DNA from: Lophium mytilinum
Taxonomy: Eukaryota > Ascomycota > Dothideomycetes > Mytilinidiales > Mytilinidiaceae
Direction: 5' to 3'
Length of the DNA stretch: 64,000 nt
Assembly: GCA_010093605.1 (NCBI GenBank)
Contig: MU004204.1
Location: forward strand, 84,105 to 148,104
Below, piece by piece: positions 1 through 11,597 of the stretch (its first letter is position 1; the number at the start of each line of letters is the position of its first letter). The position numbers and the translations under genes were made by a program. The notes beneath the pieces are model-generated. The model was not told the DNA's origin, made no database searches, and saw only the letters and a list, made by a program, of their open reading frames with translations.

Positions 1-430
1 GCCCCCGCACCCGTCCCCAACCTCCCCGGCCCGCCGCCGCCAACCCCACTCCCCTTCATGTTCTGCGACTGGTCCCACAAGCTGCACTGGGGGTGTCCGA
101 ACGCCAATAACGGAGGCGTGAAGCAGAAGTGCGACTCGCCGTGGATCTCGGAGAGGAAGAAGGGGAGCTGTGCGGGGGCGTGTCGGAGCTTGGCGAGTAA
201 GGAGAGCAAGAGGAGGGGAGTGAAGGGGAAGGGGGGTGTTGGGGAGCCCGGGTGGGGGACGTGTTATTATTGCTATGATGGGCATTTGGAGGTGAGTTTT
301 TGGTGGGCTAGTAGGCGGAGATGGGAAAGGGAGGGGGGTATGCGATTTGGGGATAGTGCTAATAGCGTTTTAGGCGCTCGTGCAGCCGTTTTGGGATAAG
401 GATTGCAATGGGAGGGACGATGATGGGTGA
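1..430 (+). CDS. 3' end of an unknown gene, cut by the window edge
   Basis: The frame is open from the first base and runs to 291, where a GTGAGT donor follows a complete codon. A CAG acceptor at 383-385 gives a short in-frame last exon (386-430) ending in TGA. The visible part starts Pro-rich (about 20 residues) and continues with a Cys-rich, Lys/Arg-rich stretch containing SWISERKKGSC-like and CYYCYDGH motifs. I do not recognise the family. An alternative is that the frame ends unspliced at 399, but the donor and acceptor pair looks better. The real start and most of the protein lie outside the window. Confidence 0.45.
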
Positions 431-1140
431 GGGGGGTCCAAATGGGGTAGGACGGATGTATAAGTGAGGAGGGGACGAAGAGGGTGGGGCTGTAGGATCA
501 GGTTGGGTTTGGAGGGACGCACAATTTTCAATTTCGAGCTTTGGAGACGGATACTGCTGAAATTTAGTAAATAACGTATTGGGCTGTAAGGTACTATGTT
601 TCGCGGCGTAGAGTTGAAGAGAGTGACAAGCCAACGTTCCAATCTCCCTCCCAATTGTTTGAAGTACAACTTAGATCTCGAAAATGAGAATGATGTCCTT
701 TGTGTCAAATGAAACATGAAAAATCTAGTGATTCATTGATATTGGAGTGAATGATCAATAAAGTGAAAGATTGGTTTGGAGTCACGTGATGAGGGGCCTG
801 CTCCGTATCATTCCGAAGAATACCTCCACCGGGCCACGGGCCACTTTCCTGCCAAAACATCCAACTCTCTACTTCATGTACTCTAACTGCACCTAAGGTA
901 GGCCTGCGATGACATCTCCCAGGTATCCCAAGCACCATTATAGCACAATGCCTAGAGGCTCCTACCTTCATGGTATCATTCGGTGACTCGGTGACTCGGT
1001 ATCCCGCGTAACCACTTGACGTCAGGAGATAATATTCATGAAGAAGTATTTCAGCAAGCTCTTACATTCAATTTCGCGATCAGACCTATCTTACTACTAA
1101 ATCGCTATCTAGGCCAGAAACCTGAGACGTTGCTTCCAAC
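431..1140. other. Intergenic: upstream region of the P450 gene
   Basis: I see no gene here. It holds a TCACGTGA palindrome around 783-790 and a tandem pair of TGACTC half-sites (listed separately) about 145 bases before the P450 start codon. The remaining open frames are short and Ser/Pro-rich, with no recognisable domain. Confidence 0.5.
982..998. promoter_or_regulatory. Tandem TGACTC half-sites (8-bp repeat, two copies)
   Basis: The 8-mer CGGTGACT occurs twice head to tail (982-989, 990-997), giving two TGACTC elements at 985-990 and 993-998. TGACTC is the core of Gcn4/CpcA and AP-1 (bZIP) binding sites. The position 5' of the P450 suggests, but does not show, bZIP control. Confidence 0.3.
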
Positions 1141-2843
1141 ATGTCTATCTTTTTAGTATGTTCAACCCTCGTCGGGGCCTTTATGGGTTACCTCCTCGTT
1201 TCAATCTTCAAAAACTATCATGCTGCGAAAGCTCTTGGCATACCAGTGATCCTATCTCCATTTGATGTTTTCCATCCGCTATGGTATCTCCTAAGTCCGC
1301 CACTTAAGCCCTTGGTATCCCTTATCCCATATCGGTTTCGGAGGTGGTCATCACTCTACACTGGCGACTGGCCTTTTCACGACAAGCGCCGTATACACCG
1401 CGAAGCCGGAGATGTCTTCGTCCTTGTTACCCCGTGGAACTATCATATAGTCGTTGCAGATCCTGTAGCTGCAGAAGCGATATACCATCGACGCAAGGAT
1501 TTTATCAAAGGGGAAAATTACGCAATCTTCAACTTTTTCGGACGAAGCGTCTTCAGCGTGGACGGCGAAGACTGGTCACGGCAACGGAGAATCACTGCCC
1601 CGTGTTTCAACGAGAGGGTGAGCGGCTTGGTATGGGATGAATCGGTTCGACAGGCTCGTGCGGTGCTGAAGCACTGGACTTCGGATGACCAAGGAGAGGT
1701 GGGTTCCATGGTTGATAATACGAGAATGATTACCTTGCACGTTCTATCCGCCGTCGGTTTTGGGATTCGCCAGGATTTTGGCCACGGGATGGCAGACGTG
1801 AAACCTGGACACACGTTGGCATACCGAGATGCGCTACTAGGACTCCTTACTCATTTCGTGTATCCATTGGTGTTCCCGAGATGGTTTCTAGAGATGCCTG
1901 GGCTTCCTGAATCATCTATGAAGACCGCCGGAACTTCGTTAAGAGAGCTCAATAGCTACATGGACGAGATGCTGAACGATGAGCGCACAGCCATTGAGAA
2001 TGGAGAAGCTGCTCCATCGAAACCGAATCTCATGAGCGCATTGATCAGGTCTTCTGCTGAAGAGCGGAAGTCGAAGGAGAGGCTCACTGATGATGAGATC
2101 AAAGGAAATCTATTCATTTTCAATATTGCAGGCCACGATACCACTGCGAACACTTTCGCGTATGCAATCTCTCTACTAGCCCTACATCAGGACTGCCAGA
2201 GCTGGCTTCGTGAAGAGCTAGAACGATACGTCCATGAGTCAGGGTCAACCTACGAGGAGGCCTTTCCACACTTGCATCGATGTCAAGCTATCATGGTAAG
2301 CCGAACAAAACTTCTTTTACACGAAAGGCGCACTGAAAGCTGACGTACAATTCATAGTGGGAAACACTCCGCCTCTACCCCCCGGTTCTCGCCGCTCCCC
2401 GCCTATCCCACGGGCCCCAATCAATCCCCCTTTCCAACGGCGAATCCATCTCCGTGCCCCCAGAAGCAAGGCTACATGTAAACCACTACGGTATTCACAT
2501 TTCGCCCTCCGTGTGGTCTTCCGAAAACGCGCCAGCTCATGAATTTCATCCGCAACGCTGGATCCATCCTTCAGAAACAGAGCCAAAAGAGGAGACGCTG
2601 CTTCACCCCAAACCAGGCACGTTCTTGGCTTGGTCAGCGGGACCGCGCTCGTGTCTTGGCCAGAAGTTCTCACAAGTTGAGTTTGTTGCTGTTATAAGTA
2701 CATTGCTGTTGAAGTATGTCGTTGAGCCTGCCGTTTCGAGGGAGAGGCTGGAGGCGACATTGGCAGAGACGGGTGCAGGCAGCCCAGCGCTGACGATTGG
2801 GAGGAAAGAGGACATTGTGCTTCGATTGCGCAAGGTTGGCTAG
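1141..2843 (+). CDS. Cytochrome P450 monooxygenase
   Basis: Two exons (1141-2295 and 2358-2843) with a 62-nt GTAAGC..TAG intron give 546 aa, normal for a microsomal fungal P450. Residues 1-25 form an N-terminal membrane anchor. The I-helix oxygen-binding motif AGHDTT is at residues 330-335. The K-helix ExxR is ETLR at 387-390, just after the splice. The heme loop is WSAGPRSCLG with the thiolate cysteine at about 484; Trp replaces the usual Phe of FxxGxRxCxG. All catalytic landmarks are present, so the enzyme should be active. Known role of the family: NADPH-P450-reductase-dependent oxidation of lipids, xenobiotics or secondary metabolites at the ER. No biosynthetic partner gene lies next to it, so the substrate cannot be guessed. 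Internal identity to CYP4-like clans is only suggested by the AGPRxC loop. Confidence 0.93.
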
Positions 2844-5800
2844 TATAGACGCGTTTGAACCTACAATTGGGGCTACTACGGTGTGCCTCTTGACTTCAAG
2901 TCGCGAAATTATGCAACGTCCTTATGGCGGCCGCGCGCGTGTATAACAGTATGAGACACTACTGATTATCTCTAAAGGTGAAAGAGATATCATTTTTTTC
3001 AGCCTCTGAATCAGGCCTCGGTCTCTGATATGCTGATATCTTGTCTCTACAGCCGAGCAACGCAGCTTGTAATTGTCCCTTGTTGTGTTGTTTTGCCAGC
3101 GTACGAAAACATCTGAAGACTCTCTAGCCCATGCGCTTTCAATTTCGCACGATATCCTGACTACGAAGGCGTGATTGGACTATCCGGAGGTTCAAATCGC
3201 GTCGAATCAAGTATCATATTGTAGAGGACCTTAGACAGTTCCGAGAGGATGCAGGCTGGGTATGTCCCTCAACGTCGGAGAAGAGAGTGGTCCTAGGAGA
3301 GGGTTACCTACACTGGCTTCTGTGTCAGTGATTAACAAGATGCTTGTTTTGAGGGAGATTCTGCTTCTTATCGTCTTCGGAGGTCTAAGGCCACAGCAGG
3401 TATCCCATCTCCTATGGCGCAGTGCTGGTTCTCTAGGCTTGAAGGGGCTTTAACCGGCTTCCGGAGAGGCCCAAAAGATGTCTTTGACCGACATAACGCA
3501 GCAGCAATGATGAGAGAGAGGAAAAGTTCCCACATAGGTAGCTCATTTGACTCAAAGACATCAAGGGTTTGCCATGCTTGAGAAACGAGCTTACTTAGGT
3601 AAGAGAAAAGGAGTGGTAAGATGCAGTGACCCTCCACCAGCTGCCAGCGATACCGGGGATCCACAACAGCGCATACAATGCCTTGCCAAAGCCTGTGCAC
3701 GCTCGTATATCACTGCTTGGGGTGGTCCAATAGGCTTGCGACAAGCTAGACACCACATAAAGGATGATGCAGTGAAAATTGGGATACCTTTTGGCTAACC
3801 GGATATCTAGCAGCTGGACTACTCTTCACACTCCCGTCTAGAAACTAGCAGTGGCACCAACTCCCATCCGACAAACTTCCAGTTCGCTCAGAACTTACAA
3901 GAGGTCAGCTCAAACACTGGGGCCAACCACGATCTCAACTTCGGTAAACAAATAAATCTAACCTCTGACTACATTACCGCTTGCCCTCATCACTTCACAA
4001 AACTCGAATCACCTCCGGTAACGCGCCTCCATTCACCCAATCATTCCCTTCCTCCGCCTTCCGCCATCCCCCCTACCTTCTCACCCCTTTTCATCCCGCC
4101 ATCCCGCCATCACACCCCCGCGCTATAAGCGCCAACACACCGCTCACATATAGCCTATAATACCGCCCCCATAGCCATATGATATGATAGTAAGACAATT
4201 AACGCCCGCAAAACGCAGGCACCGTGGTTTATTATCCCTCACAGTGCATCGCACCTCCACGCATCCCCCGGCCCCCGTTCTCGTTCCCTGAAATCTGCGT
4301 CTTGCCACTCAACGGCTGGGACCCTCGCGTCTAGCTGCTGTATTCAAGTGGCGAGTCTGTTATTCTGTGAGCTGCGACTCGCCTACTTTGTTGGCGAGGA
4401 GCGGGATTTGTGTATGATGCGTGATATGAATGGGCTTGGGGGGCGTTGCTTTGACGTCGCGTAGAAAGGGAGGATCGTAGCAAGGCTATTAATAGATTCT
4501 GGGCCGGTATGATTTGGCGCATTGTTTTGTCTGATGGTTCGGAGGATTTGGAGGTTCCAAAGTAGCTTATTCTGGAAGGCTTTGGAGAGTGCGTCCCCAA
4601 AGCCAGCAAAGGCGTGAGGGGGGTTGCGAAGTGTCCGGGACCGTTGGTGATCGTGGTCTTCTGTTTCTCTGGTACAAAATAGCCTGACATCCCAGGGTCT
4701 CCTTGATGTAGGGTCGAGAGTTTGGACGGTTACGATCGATGAGGCATATTGATCTTCGTGGTTTCTGTAGCGGTAGCACGCGTGATGATCCTTGGTGGAT
4801 GCGAAAGCCTGGGAGTCTTCAATAGTGGTACCTGCTTGCAGTCACCAGGTTGAAGCCGAAGCGTGAGATGACGGTCACTGCTCTAGAAATGAACCAAGTC
4901 ATTCATCCTTCGATGGCACCTAGAAAAGCATCGTTTTAGCGAACATTCTTGACAACATCGCACTTAAGACACTAGAAGTCGTGAGGACCCTCTGGGCTGA
5001 TTCGATTTCACGATAGCAACGTGCCTCGTTCACTTACTTACCTAGCTACGTCCGTGCCGTGTTCGGTATAGCACCTCTACTATAACCACATCATTTGGAC
5101 CGCCAATGTCGTGCAGAGACACTCACTACATCACCGGAAGTGCTCCCGTCGCATCCGGCATCTCATGTCCCCGCATTCGATCGAATATATGCGCGTTATA
5201 ATTTTCATCGCGCCCCATAGTACAAAGGGATGAGGGCGCGCAAGTTGCGTTGTGTCTAGGAGGCCAGGGCCAGGGCAGACTTCGGCTATGCAAGTCTTCT
5301 ACAACACAAGAATCGCGAAACGAGTCGGACGAGCAGTTTTAGAAATAGCTGGGGTAATTTGCGACCTGTAACCGCCTCTATCAGCTGAAACGCATGTTGG
5401 TCAATGCAGGAGTTTGAGTATGTGGGTGACCCATGGATAAGATTAAGCAGGACTACCGGATATTAAGCTATGCGATACGAGTACCATCAAGAAGCAATCG
5501 GTGTCTGCACCATAGAACCTTCCGTCCACACATTATAAGTAAATAGTCTATACAAAATAGCGAAGAGAAACAGCGATGATTAGGAGCGTAAGAAAATGAT
5601 CTAAAGAATGTGATACAATAACGAAATGAAAGGACATGGAGGCTTGGAAAATTGAAGCCAAAGAAGTGACAAGGTAGATCGGCTCCAGGTATACTTCTAG
5701 GAGTTCCACCGGAACGGATAGCTTCGCTTGCTGTTTCAAGTGGCTGAGAAAGGTGTAGAAAAGGTGTCAGTCTTGGAGAATTGAATCTTAGTCCATCTCC

Positions 5801-6548
5801 CCGGGTATCTTTCCAACCCAGCAGCCGTCCCAATGCTGCCGTTCCCGACCATTCCCTTGCTCTGCTTTCCTGGCTCCTGGTTCTTTTAGTCTAGGATTTC
5901 CCGCAGGCAATTTGTATATAGAAACCCATCACCCTCAGACCGCAGCCCCTGCGTCGATGCTACTCCAGCCGTTCTAACCAGACCTTCCTCACCCCCGAAA
6001 GCAAATTTGACGTCGTAGAAAATAAATTGTATGTGTAGGGTGTGTTCCGAGATCCATGGAACTGTTAAAGCAAATCTTGTGTGCAACCCTCATGAACGCC
6101 GTTCCGCTATGCTGTTCCATCTTCCCCCGGCTCCCAGTCCTCGAGAGGTCAGGATGGATTTGCGCCAGCAGTGCTCCCGTTTCGATGCTGTAGGAGAAAT
6201 CATCCCAAAATGGTCGCGGTGACGGAAGGAGTGTCGAGAATTGAAGAATGATGATGGCCCCTACTATGGCCTGCCCGTTTGCCCCGATGCCACCCATACC
6301 TGGAAATGCTAGCCCCCAAAACACCCCAAGACACCTCTCGCACCCCAGCCAGGTTATTCGTAGTCATTCGTGAGTTGTGAATAATGTTGATTAAATGTGG
6401 CTCCGGTAGATGTCGAAAACTCCACGAATTAGGCAGTGTGACCAGCACACCACGCTTCCTACTTCTCAGCAACACTAAGAAGCTCCCGCATACAAGTACC
6501 GCGACCCATAGATTAATACGTATGCAGGTCCTCGAATTGGTCAGATAG
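2844..6548. other. Gene-poor 3.7-kb stretch
   Basis: No open frame here has a recognisable domain, good codon bias or convincing splice partners. The frames of 60-138 codons overlap each other on both strands and read as chance. The 3' flank of the P450 is at the left and the 3' flank of the first MYB gene at the right. A noncoding RNA or a small fast-evolving secreted gene could be missed by eye. Confidence 0.4.
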
Positions 6549-7754
6549 TCATTGGAAAGGCGGAGCCGGGTCGCTCGAGCTGCCAGCCATCTGCGATTGC
6601 GTGTAGGGGCCTTCATCCCCCTCCCCTTCTGCCTCCTCGGCCTCGGCGTCTAACTCCATGGACTTGTCTTTGCACGCCGCTGCCGAGAATCCGCTGCCCA
6701 CCTTGGACGAGATGATGCGCCACCGGTCGTTCTCGTACTCCTGCATGGCGGTGCGCAGCTTCTGGACCTATCACCAGATGTGGTTAGCCAAGTCCGTCGC
6801 CAAATATAAGGGTAGGGCGGGCGTTGTTCGCTTGAGGTCTCAAACACCAGACGTCGCGGATCTCAACGACACCCGCGCCTCTTCACTGCCGGCACTCACC
6901 ATTTCATCGGTCCACACGGTCGTCTTCGCCTTCAGCTTCGTACAGTATCGAACCTGCAGCGTTCCGGAACTGCGCCCAGGGAAGAAATCGGCTATTTGCT
7001 TCCATGTAAGGTTCTTCTTCTCCTTGAGATCTACGAGTAGCCCGTCGTCCTCGGGCGTAAACTTTAGTTTGGGACCTCGCGGGCGCGGTGCCGGCGCTGG
7101 CATCCCCTCTTGCCCAACCACGCTGGGAGGGCCATGGTGGTGCGAGGGAGAAGACGCCTGTTCGCCGTAGCGGGGCATCTTGTTGGGACGGCCGATGTTG
7201 GGCAAGTGATGATGATGTTCGCGCGGTAGAGAGAGCGGACCGGTCGGTTGCGGTTGGTAGTGAAGGGCAAGGCCCTGAGGCTGCGCGTGATGGCCACCAG
7301 GGGTTAGTTCGACCTGGACGTCGCTGGAGCCTTGCTGGACGTCTCCGGGGATTTCTTCCAGGCCTTGTAGATCTAGCTGGAGGTCCTCGTGCGGGCGGGA
7401 GCGCTTGCGGTTTTGCGCCTGGCCGTAGTCGAGATGGGGTTGTCGGGATCCGTAGGAAGAGGTTGGTGATGACTGCTGCATCGGCTGGTGGCGCAAGAGA
7501 TGCGATTGATGTAAATTGGGGTGGCTCTCGATACTTGTGACCTGACCGAGGTGATGATGTCCGCCATGGTGCTGGAGTGTTTGATGCTGCTGCTGTGGCT
7601 GCAGGAAGGGGTTCTGGGGCCCCAGGCCATAATGGAGGACATGTTGATTGTCGACGTTTGAGGACGGAATCTGGTCTTCTCCCGGGTTTTCTTGCACGTA
7701 ATCGAGGGAGAAGCCTCGATAGGAGCCCGCCAGCGTTGCGAATATGCATGGAGA
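6549..7754 (-). CDS. MYB/SANT two-repeat transcription factor (MYB-1)
   Basis: Main exon from at most 7754 down to 6900, a 132-nt GTGAGT..TAG intron (6768-6899), and last exon 6767-6549. Read from the Val codon at 7697 it gives 338 residues. The N-terminal half is Gln/His/Pro-rich, typical of an activation region. A first MYB/SANT repeat begins LKFTPEDDGLLVDLKEKKNL and continues to TWKQIADFFPGR. The second begins EYENDRWRIISSKVG and is split from the first by the intron. The C-terminus is acidic. No ATG lies between the in-frame stop at 7755-7757 and the Gln-rich region, but a TAG acceptor sits exactly there, so a short upstream exon is likely and the true start is unresolved; the first in-frame ATG is 7481. 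It is probably nuclear and DNA-binding. The domain layout and intron site match the MYB gene at 10627-11597. Confidence 0.75.
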
Positions 7755-10626
7755 CTACCAGAGCTAGCTTGCTCTGGCAGGCCGCCGCAGTGAGACCTGA
7801 GCCAGAAGAGGATGTGGTTTGAGACGCGGTAGCGAGGGCCAGCAGCGGCGTATCGCACGTGTTTGGGAAGGTTCGTGTTTTGCTATATTGACAAATGTTG
7901 CAGCAGTAGTAGCCTGGGGCGACGCGCCATCCAGCGTGTGTGCTATCGTTGTGTTAAGCGTCAGGATGCCAGATATAGGCGCGAAGCAACAAAACCTTTC
8001 TCGAGGGCGAGTCGGGCGCGCAGTGCATTATAACCAGAGTCGCGCAAGGCAGGAGAGGCATTGAGATTTGGGGCGTGCTCATGGACATCAAAAGCGCCGG
8101 TCCTGTGCAATTGCCACACGGACACGGTCGTCCAAGCACGAGAGGCAATAGGTACATCCACGAGACGGCCTTTGTTCCTGAAGGGTAGGGAGCTGGCTGA
8201 GTAGGGCAAGCCCAGGACGGATTCTACGTCAAGCATAATGCAGTGATCAACTGCCGGGGGCCCAACCCAGCACTAGATCTGGACAGTAGTCGCAGTCATT
8301 TGCCCGTTGCAATGCGCCCGACGTCGTGTTTTGAGTGGCTGACGACTCAAATTGAGGGCTGTACTGAATAGGTTGAGCTGGTTCCAATTGAGCAGTCGCC
8401 CGAACACTGCTCGAGCCCGCAGAGGCTCCGCCCGCACGTATGCCAGCACACATAGAGGAGCCAGGAAGCCCATGGCCGGCTCTGCGGCCGTTGCAGGCCC
8501 TCCGCGGCGGCGTCAGCTAGGCCAGCCCTATTTCTAGAACGCCGCTCGAAGATCTCCAGCGCCGTTGGAGAGCGCCATGGCCGATCCCGGCAGCCATCGC
8601 CACACCAAGGATGCGCATAGAATCAATACCGGCAGGGAGATGAGCAGTTCGCAGCAGAAGCCAGTGCGCCGCCGAGGCCGCCCAACACTGACGGCCGACA
8701 AAACGGCATGCTGGCCGACGCCGTTGCTGGGAGCTGACGGGTGAGGTACTTACCGCGGCTTCAGCGCCAGCACAGGGCGGCGGGGGCACATGAGGCATAG
8801 GGGCTGACGGGGAGGATGAAAGGAGAGCACTTAGCCAGGCACGCAACGCGCCGGGAGGCTGCTGAGGACTCGCAATAGGTACGCTGTGCAGCCTCTGACG
8901 CATACACATCATGCCCTCTAGCGGTGGCTTCAGGTGCTCGGCTGCCGCATATGCGGTTTCAGTTGGTATATTCGAGGCCCATGTCTATATGCGCTTCGCC
9001 ATGCCGGCAGCAGTGCGAGGATCGCCCGAGCCACAGCTGGAGACTTCCGACGGCCAGGTGCAGCCCAGAATGACGCACAAACAAATGCGGGCAGCCTGCG
9101 GTGGCAACTGTACGGCGGCGAATTTTGGGAACCTTTGGAAGTATTTTGGTGTTGTGGTGTTGCAGTGATGGTGGTGATTGATGGGCCCCGTTGAGGCATG
9201 AGGTTGGGATCAAACTGCCGGGCGGCGAAGAAGCGCGGGATGCGAAGGCTTGGCGAAGGGTGCGCCACGACTCCTGACAGTGCTCTATTTCTCAGCGACA
9301 TCACTTCACCGCAACGATAAACTCGGTCCACCTGATCTATCGGCATGCCGCTTCCAGCCGCCAGTGCGATGGGCGACGAGGCGAAGGCTGTCCGCCCTCT
9401 GCAGCGCATCAGCATTCACATTTTCTACTCTCCGCCCCCGGCCTCAACGCGAAGCGCTTGCACGTGATGGGGACTCCCTGTGGGCTCAGTTGCTCCTTAG
9501 ACTCGCTCTAAACGGCTCCCAGGAGGGTACCCCGGCGTTGCTGTCCCAGGGGCCCCCTCCCTGTACATTCGTCATGTCATCACCGCTCCGGCGGTGCTAC
9601 TCGAGTGGCTCGCATTGCGCTGGGACGTTGCTTTGTCTCGTCGTCGCCGTGTCTGCTTTATCCATTTAGGCTGTTGCAGCAGCCCTCAGTGGCCTGGAAT
9701 TCGGGCGAGATAACCTCTGCCGATTTGTCACCTCCCCTATGCTCTGCGCGTTTCGGCTACTGGGCCCTACGCCTGTTTCGACACGGCTCGTATCTCGTAG
9801 GCCTGGTGTTTCGTCCCGGCGCCAGGGCTCAGGAGCATGCGTCAAGCGAGCGGCCGCTGAATCGCACCATCACTCAATCTGCAAATCTCATCGCCATCTC
9901 GTCAGCATCCCGACTCCCGTCGCGCAACGGCGACTTCTCCACACCTCCACCACATCGGCTCGGCAGCATAGCCGAATGGACTGCCCGCTCCCGTGCCGTT
10001 GCACCATCACTGACCGAGATTCGGCGGGCGGAATGGAACCAGCAGACCGCCAGCCAGTTGGCAGTGGAGTAGCGGCGTACAGCGATACGCTGAGTCAAGC
10101 CGCATGGTGCTACTGGCCTCCGATCGGCGAATCCTAGTGATGGAAGGCATGCGTTTCGTCGAGCAGCGGTGGACAGCGAATGACCAAATTCGAAACAAAA
10201 GACTGATTAAACTGACCAATGGCTCCCGCTGGCCGGCCCAGCGCGCGGAGGGCCGTCCAAGTGCATCAAGGAGCGGGCTCCCCGGCAGGCGGTTGCCTAT
10301 ACTAAGCAAGCGGATATCATCCAGCAAGATTTTCCTCGACCTGATGACCCAGAACCATGGAAAGACTCAAAAAAAGGACCAGACCCAGGAGATTACACGA
10401 GAGACGCACCCGAAGCACCAGACCGAAGGCCGAACGGAAATGCACATATGCCTCGACGACTCCTCCGCCAAGAGAGAACCGTGTCCAAAGAGCCCCAAGC
10501 AACAGACGGCTGCCGACAGGTCCTGCGATCGGCGGATGCTGCATGCAATACTCCATTACAACCAAAGAGAGCTGGTATCATAAGCAAGACGCTAATCCGG
10601 AAACACGCAGGCTGTGCTCTTGAACC
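7755..10626. other. Intergenic 2.9 kb between MYB-1 and MYB-2
   Basis: GC-rich DNA with many overlapping open frames on both strands, none with a domain, conserved-looking composition or clean splice structure. It should contain the promoter, 5' leader and probably a first exon of MYB-1, plus the 3' flank of MYB-2. Long upstream regions are common for fungal developmental regulators. Confidence 0.4.
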
Positions 10627-11597
10627 TCACAGCTTCCCACCAAAATGCTCTTTCGCATACGACTCGCACGCCTGTCCACCCGTTAGTTGGCTGCGGGCGA
10701 CTTCCCAACACGGAAGAATGAGCTCGGCCTACTTTTGCAGGTTTTCCCACTTTCGTGCCAATGACTTTCCACTTGTTGGCGTCGTACTCCTTGATCGCCG
10801 CCAGCAGAGCTGCACTCTATATATCTGGTCAACGAGACACTGCTAATTGCCTCAGCCGGAAGAGGGACCCACCTCGTCTTCTCCAAACTCGGCATAGTGC
10901 ATATCCTGGAGACAGTGTCGTCAGCATTGCAGTCCTACAAGTACCATCAATCGCCAAGTTTGCCCGTACCTTGTACCAGTGCTTTTTCACACTGCCCTCT
11001 GTTCGGTGCGGAAAGGTCTAAGGCACAGACATGCAAATCAGCGACCCCAGTTTCCAACGTATCCCTAGATCAAAAGTGTGGTGCGTCTGTCTCTCGAGTA
11101 TGTTTGTCTACCTTTGCAATTTCGCTCCAGCTGTTTCCCGCATCTCTCATTTGCTTCAACGTCTGCTCCTCTTTTGCCGTCCACGGCGTGTTTGTCCGAC
11201 CCTTCTTCACCACGGGCTGCTGCGGCGGCGGGTCGAGATCCGCCACAGGCGCGGTGGCCAGGCCATACCCGCTTGACGCGGCGGCCGTGGATGACGCTAT
11301 AGGCTTAGCCTCGAAGTCAGAGCCCATGGAGGACTTTCGTTTTCTGGAGTTCCCGGGCGTGGGCGGAGGGCCGAATGCCGAGACGCTTGGATTGGCGGCA
11401 GGGAGCGCGTTAGAGGAGTCGGTCGAGATGTACTGAGTCGTGGGAGCGATGGGTGAGGGTTTCAGGTTGCGCTTCGCAGCGGGCGACGACCTGTGAAACG
11501 GAGAGTACCACGTCAGCACTCACGAGGTAGGAGGGGCAGAGAGTGGACTAAACGGGTCGGGGCATCCAGCAAGTGAGGTCGAGGGGACTCACGACAT
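10627..11597 (-). CDS. Small two-repeat MYB/SANT DNA-binding protein (MYB-2)
   Basis: Six exons, all joined in frame: 11597-11593 (only ATGTC), 11490-11112, 11017-10970, 10905-10873, 10816-10733 and 10671-10627, for 197 aa. Introns are 56-102 nt with normal ends. Residues 1-95 are Ser/Pro/Ala-rich. The first MYB repeat begins WTAKEEQTLKQMRDAGNSWS and continues across two introns as IAKTFPHRTEGSVKKHWYKD. The second is IKEYDANKWKVIGTKVGKPA followed by KACESYAKEHF. This repeat pair is a conserved fungal MYB type. The role is presumably nuclear DNA binding; targets are unknown. The second repeat is preceded by a phase-0 intron at the same place as in MYB-1, which argues for common descent. The 5-nt first exon is unusual, but the GTGAGT donor, CACAG acceptor and reading frame agree. 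Confidence 0.85.

Noticed and set aside
1141-2843. P450 as part of a secondary-metabolite cluster
   Set aside because: No synthase, transferase or transporter gene nearby; the neighbours are unrelated.
3170-3210. GGTTCAAATC resembling a tRNA B box
   Set aside because: No matching A box, acceptor stem or cloverleaf could be drawn around it.
4331-5833. Minus-strand frames of 119 and 121 codons
   Set aside because: No homology signal, poor start context, conflicting frames; treated as chance.
8910-10072. Several overlapping open frames of 85-161 codons on both strands
   Set aside because: Mutually overlapping, Arg/Ser/Pro-rich GC-driven frames with no domain, no consistent splice structure and no one frame favoured.
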